Source of the DNA: Verrucomicrobiota bacterium
GTDB lineage: Bacteria; Verrucomicrobiota; Verrucomicrobiia; Limisphaerales; JAEYXS01
Length of the DNA stretch: 64,000 nt
Assembly (NCBI GenBank): GCA_023431185.1
Contig: JAEYXS010000023.1
Span: forward strand, 1 to 64,000
Reading direction: 5' to 3'
Below are positions 61,974 to 64,000 of this stretch, piece after piece. The notes beneath the pieces are model-generated. The model saw nothing but the letters and a program-made list of their open reading frames with translations, searched no databases and had not been told where the DNA came from. Both the position numbers and the translations under genes were made by a program. Within the stretch, counting starts at the first letter, position 1, and each line of letters starts with the position of its first letter.

Positions 61974-63103
61974 TGCACATATCCACCGGTCATCAACGGC
62001 GCCAGCTCGCGCTGGTGGTCCACGATTTCTCGCCCGGCTTCGGGCAGGGCCGCTATTGTGTGGAACTCGCCCGGCGGCTCGCGCCGCAGCATGACGTGCG
62101 GATCTTTGCCAACCACTTTGGCGTCCCGTGCGAACCGGGCTGGACCTATCAGAAGGTTCCTGCCTGGCGGCGTTCGGCCATGTTCACCATCCTGACGTTT
62201 CTGGCGCAGACACGGCGTTACCTGCAGCGCCAGCGTTTTGACCTGGTCCATGCCCAGGGTCTTACCTGCTGGCAGGCGGATGTGATCACCGCCCATGTCT
62301 GCAATGCGGCCCGCGTGGAGCAGGATGCCTTGCGCTCCCCCCGGGAGCGCCGCGTCGATACCTTGGTGGGCCAGTTGGAAACCGAGTTTTACCGGCGGAA
62401 TCTCAGCGCGCGCTGGATCGCCGTTTCCCGCCAGACCGCCCATGACTTGCAGGCCTGCCTTGAACCGGTCCAGCCGGTGGAAGTCATTTATCACGGGGTG
62501 GATGCGGACCAGTTCCGGCCGCTGCCCGGCACGCTGCTCAAGCAAGCCTTGCGCGAAGACCTTGGCCTGCCCGCCGAGCGGTGGATCTGGCTCTTCGTCG
62601 GCGAAGCCAGCAAAGGATTGTTACCCGCCCTTCAGGTCCTGCGGCATTTCCCCCAAGCCACCCTGCTGGTCATCTCCCGTTCCTCTGCGGCGGCCTGGCT
62701 GAGTGTTGCGGCAAATCTCGGTGTGCTCTCCCAAGTGCTCTGGCCGGGACCGCAAACTTCGCTCGCTCCCTTTTATCAGGCAGCCGATGTCTTTGTATAT
62801 CCCTCCGCGTATGACGCCTTCGGCATGGTCGTGGCCGAGGCGATGAGCGCCGGCTTGCCGGTGATCGTCAACGGGCGTATCGGTGCCGCCGAGTGGATCC
62901 GTCATGGTGAGAACGGCCTGGTGGGCAATCTTGCGCAGCCGGATGAATTGCAGTCACAACTGCGGCTGCTCGCCTCCCTGCCCGATCGCGGAGAACAGCT
63001 CGGCGCCAATGCCCGCCTTACCGCCCGGCATCATTCCTGGCAGCGTTGCGCCGAGGCGACTTTGCGCGTTTACGAAGAGACATGGAAAGCACCGACCTCA
63101 TGA
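61973..63103 (+). CDS. Family 4 glycosyltransferase
   Basis: 376 residues, GT-B fold. N-terminal LALVVHDFSPGFGQGRYCVE, a glycine-rich acceptor-domain loop. The middle has RWIAVSRQTAHDLQ and VEVIYHGVDADQFRPL. The donor domain ends with FVYPSAYDAFGMVVAEAMSA (EX7E-like) and GLPVIVNGRIGAAEWIRHGE. TGATG joins it to the gene before, ATGA to the gene after, so the run is translationally coupled. Substrate unknown; the context is surface glycan assembly. Confidence 0.9.
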   Translation: MHISTGHQRRQLALVVHDFSPGFGQGRYCVELARRLAPQHDVRIFANHFGVPCEPGWTYQKVPAWRRSAMFTILTFLAQTRRYLQRQRFDLVHAQGLTCWQADVITAHVCNAARVEQDALRSPRERRVDTLVGQLETEFYRRNLSARWIAVSRQTAHDLQACLEPVQPVEVIYHGVDADQFRPLPGTLLKQALREDLGLPAERWIWLFVGEASKGLLPALQVLRHFPQATLLVISRSSAAAWLSVAANLGVLSQVLWPGPQTSLAPFYQAADVFVYPSAYDAFGMVVAEAMSAGLPVIVNGRIGAAEWIRHGENGLVGNLAQPDELQSQLRLLASLPDRGEQLGANARLTARHHSWQRCAEATLRVYEETWKAPTS

Positions 63104-64000
63104 TCCCGCGCACTGCCTTGCTGATCCATGGCGGCCCGCAAAGCGTCGAAGCCATCCGCGCCCGCGGATTGACCCAAGGTCTGCCGGCCGAGCGCCTGCT
63201 TTTCCTCTACCGCGAAGGTACGCGTCAGGAAACCTTGGCCCATTGGGAAAACGCCATCGCGGAATGGCAACCGGACTTGCTCTATCTGCTGAACACCGCC
63301 ATGCCCGGTTGCGCGCTGGCCTTGAAACTGAACTGGTTGAAGGGGCTGCCGTACCTGCTGGACACGGGCGATGTCATCTACGAGATGGCGCAAAGCGCCG
63401 GGACGACTCCGTGGTGGAAGATCCCTGCCCTCGGGCTGATCGAAGAACTGACGCAGGCTCGCGCGGCCGGCATCATCGTGCGTGGCAGCAAGCATCGTGA
63501 GCATCTTGTGCAGAGCGGTTTCACCCAAGTGCATCTCATCCGCGATGGCTGCTCGCCCGCTCCCAGTCCGGCTCCCGCAGAAGTCAGTGAACTTAAAAAG
63601 AGATTGGGCCTCACCGCTCCCTTGATCGTGGGCCTGATGGGCTCGCTGACGTTCAGTCCGGCGTTGCAGATCTGTTACGGCTGGGATTTGGTGGAGGCAC
63701 TGGCGCAATTGCCGGAAGAGCAGGTGCAATGCGTCATCATCGGCGATGGCAACGGCCGTGCCTGGCTGGAGGAGAAGGCGAAATCGTCAGGCGTGTGGTC
63801 CCGCATCCGTTTCTGCGGTCGCATCCCTTATGCGCAGGTGCCGCTTTACTTGCGGGTGCTGGATGTGGCGCTCTCCACGCAGACCAACAATCTCGCCGGA
63901 CAAGTCCGCACCACGGGCAAGCTGCCCGAATACATGGCTGCCGGCTGCTACATCCTGGCGAGCCGCGTGGGGGATGCCGAGGTACTGTTACCGCGCGGCA
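63100..64000 (+). CDS. Glycosyltransferase, 3' end outside the window
   Basis: At least 300 residues; the frame is still open at the window end. The ATG at 63100 overlaps the previous stop (ATGA). Early segment TALLIHGGPQSVEAIRARGL; an acceptor loop GDVIYEMAQ; then SGFTQVHLIRDGCSP, the donor-domain start VGLMGSLTFSPALQICYGWD and CVIIGDGNGRAWLEEKAK. The last visible part, GKLPEYMAAGCYILASRVGD, is the late donor loop of GT4 enzymes. Missing end and so no full EX7E motif in view, but the family call is firm. Confidence 0.8.
   Translation, partial: MIPRTALLIHGGPQSVEAIRARGLTQGLPAERLLFLYREGTRQETLAHWENAIAEWQPDLLYLLNTAMPGCALALKLNWLKGLPYLLDTGDVIYEMAQSAGTTPWWKIPALGLIEELTQARAAGIIVRGSKHREHLVQSGFTQVHLIRDGCSPAPSPAPAEVSELKKRLGLTAPLIVGLMGSLTFSPALQICYGWDLVEALAQLPEEQVQCVIIGDGNGRAWLEEKAKSSGVWSRIRFCGRIPYAQVPLYLRVLDVALSTQTNNLAGQVRTTGKLPEYMAAGCYILASRVGDAEVLLPRG

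Overview
The window reads as a piece of a Verrucomicrobiota-type chromosome (PVC group). The evidence is about 60% GC, a paired DUF1552/DUF1592 gene set with planctomycete-style haem-binding motifs, tandem exported sulfatases, a PEP-CTERM protein, a fused CcoNO cbb3 oxidase, a carB that ends after its first half, and many short palindromic or 7-base-periodic intergenic repeats. No rRNA, tRNA, CRISPR array, phage or insertion sequence was recognised. The lineage is inferred from gene content; no marker gene was compared.

Layout. 1-565: noncoding repeat element copy A. 566-1840: three small genes (two unknown, one GNAT acetyltransferase). 1966-9060: PPi-type phosphofructokinase with a clear terminator, a PEP-CTERM protein on the minus strand, an unusual glycoside hydrolase/glycosyltransferase fusion, thymidylate synthase and a MgtC/DUF4010 membrane protein. 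9345-17752: a compact cbb3 oxidase locus in the order ccoI-ccoS-ccoNO-ccoQ-ccoP-ccoG-ccoH-safE-like, mostly translationally coupled. An inverted-repeat element sits between ccoP and ccoG. 17919-19424: first half of carbamoyl-phosphate synthase large subunit. 19515-26029, minus strand: HrpB helicase, DUF1552 protein, DUF1592 cytochrome. 26179-26679: a mini-gene preceded by element copy B, inverted relative to copy A.

27049-32685: KtrB-type K+ transporter, a GNAT gene with an odd tail, a lower-GC two-gene nucleotidyltransferase-like module, a 40-residue membrane protein, a prenyltransferase-repeat protein and a small membrane protein. 32824-41196: a tricorn-like S41 peptidase, a 1461-residue RHS protein and a secreted companion. 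41315-46848: DUF4380 protein, two sulfatases and two small proteins. 47156-53275: a giant alpha-2-macroglobulin. 53301-56918: NtrC-type regulator, a lone GspF/PilC and EF-P with an Asn at the tip position. 56973-64000: a glycan-assembly region with a flippase-like/GT2 fusion, a CBM60-like secreted protein, three GT4 glycosyltransferases (the last cut by the window end) and an O-antigen-ligase-like membrane protein.

How it works together: the oxidase locus carries structural, copper-loading and assembly genes for a high-affinity terminal oxidase. The sulfatases, DUF4380 protein, CBM-like protein and S41 peptidase suggest a polymer-degrading lifestyle. The last 8 kb probably builds a surface glycan. 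The best candidates for undescribed biology are the paired inverted intergenic element with its mini-gene, the 29427-30907 module, the glycoside hydrolase/GT2 fusion and the RHS plus secreted companion pair.
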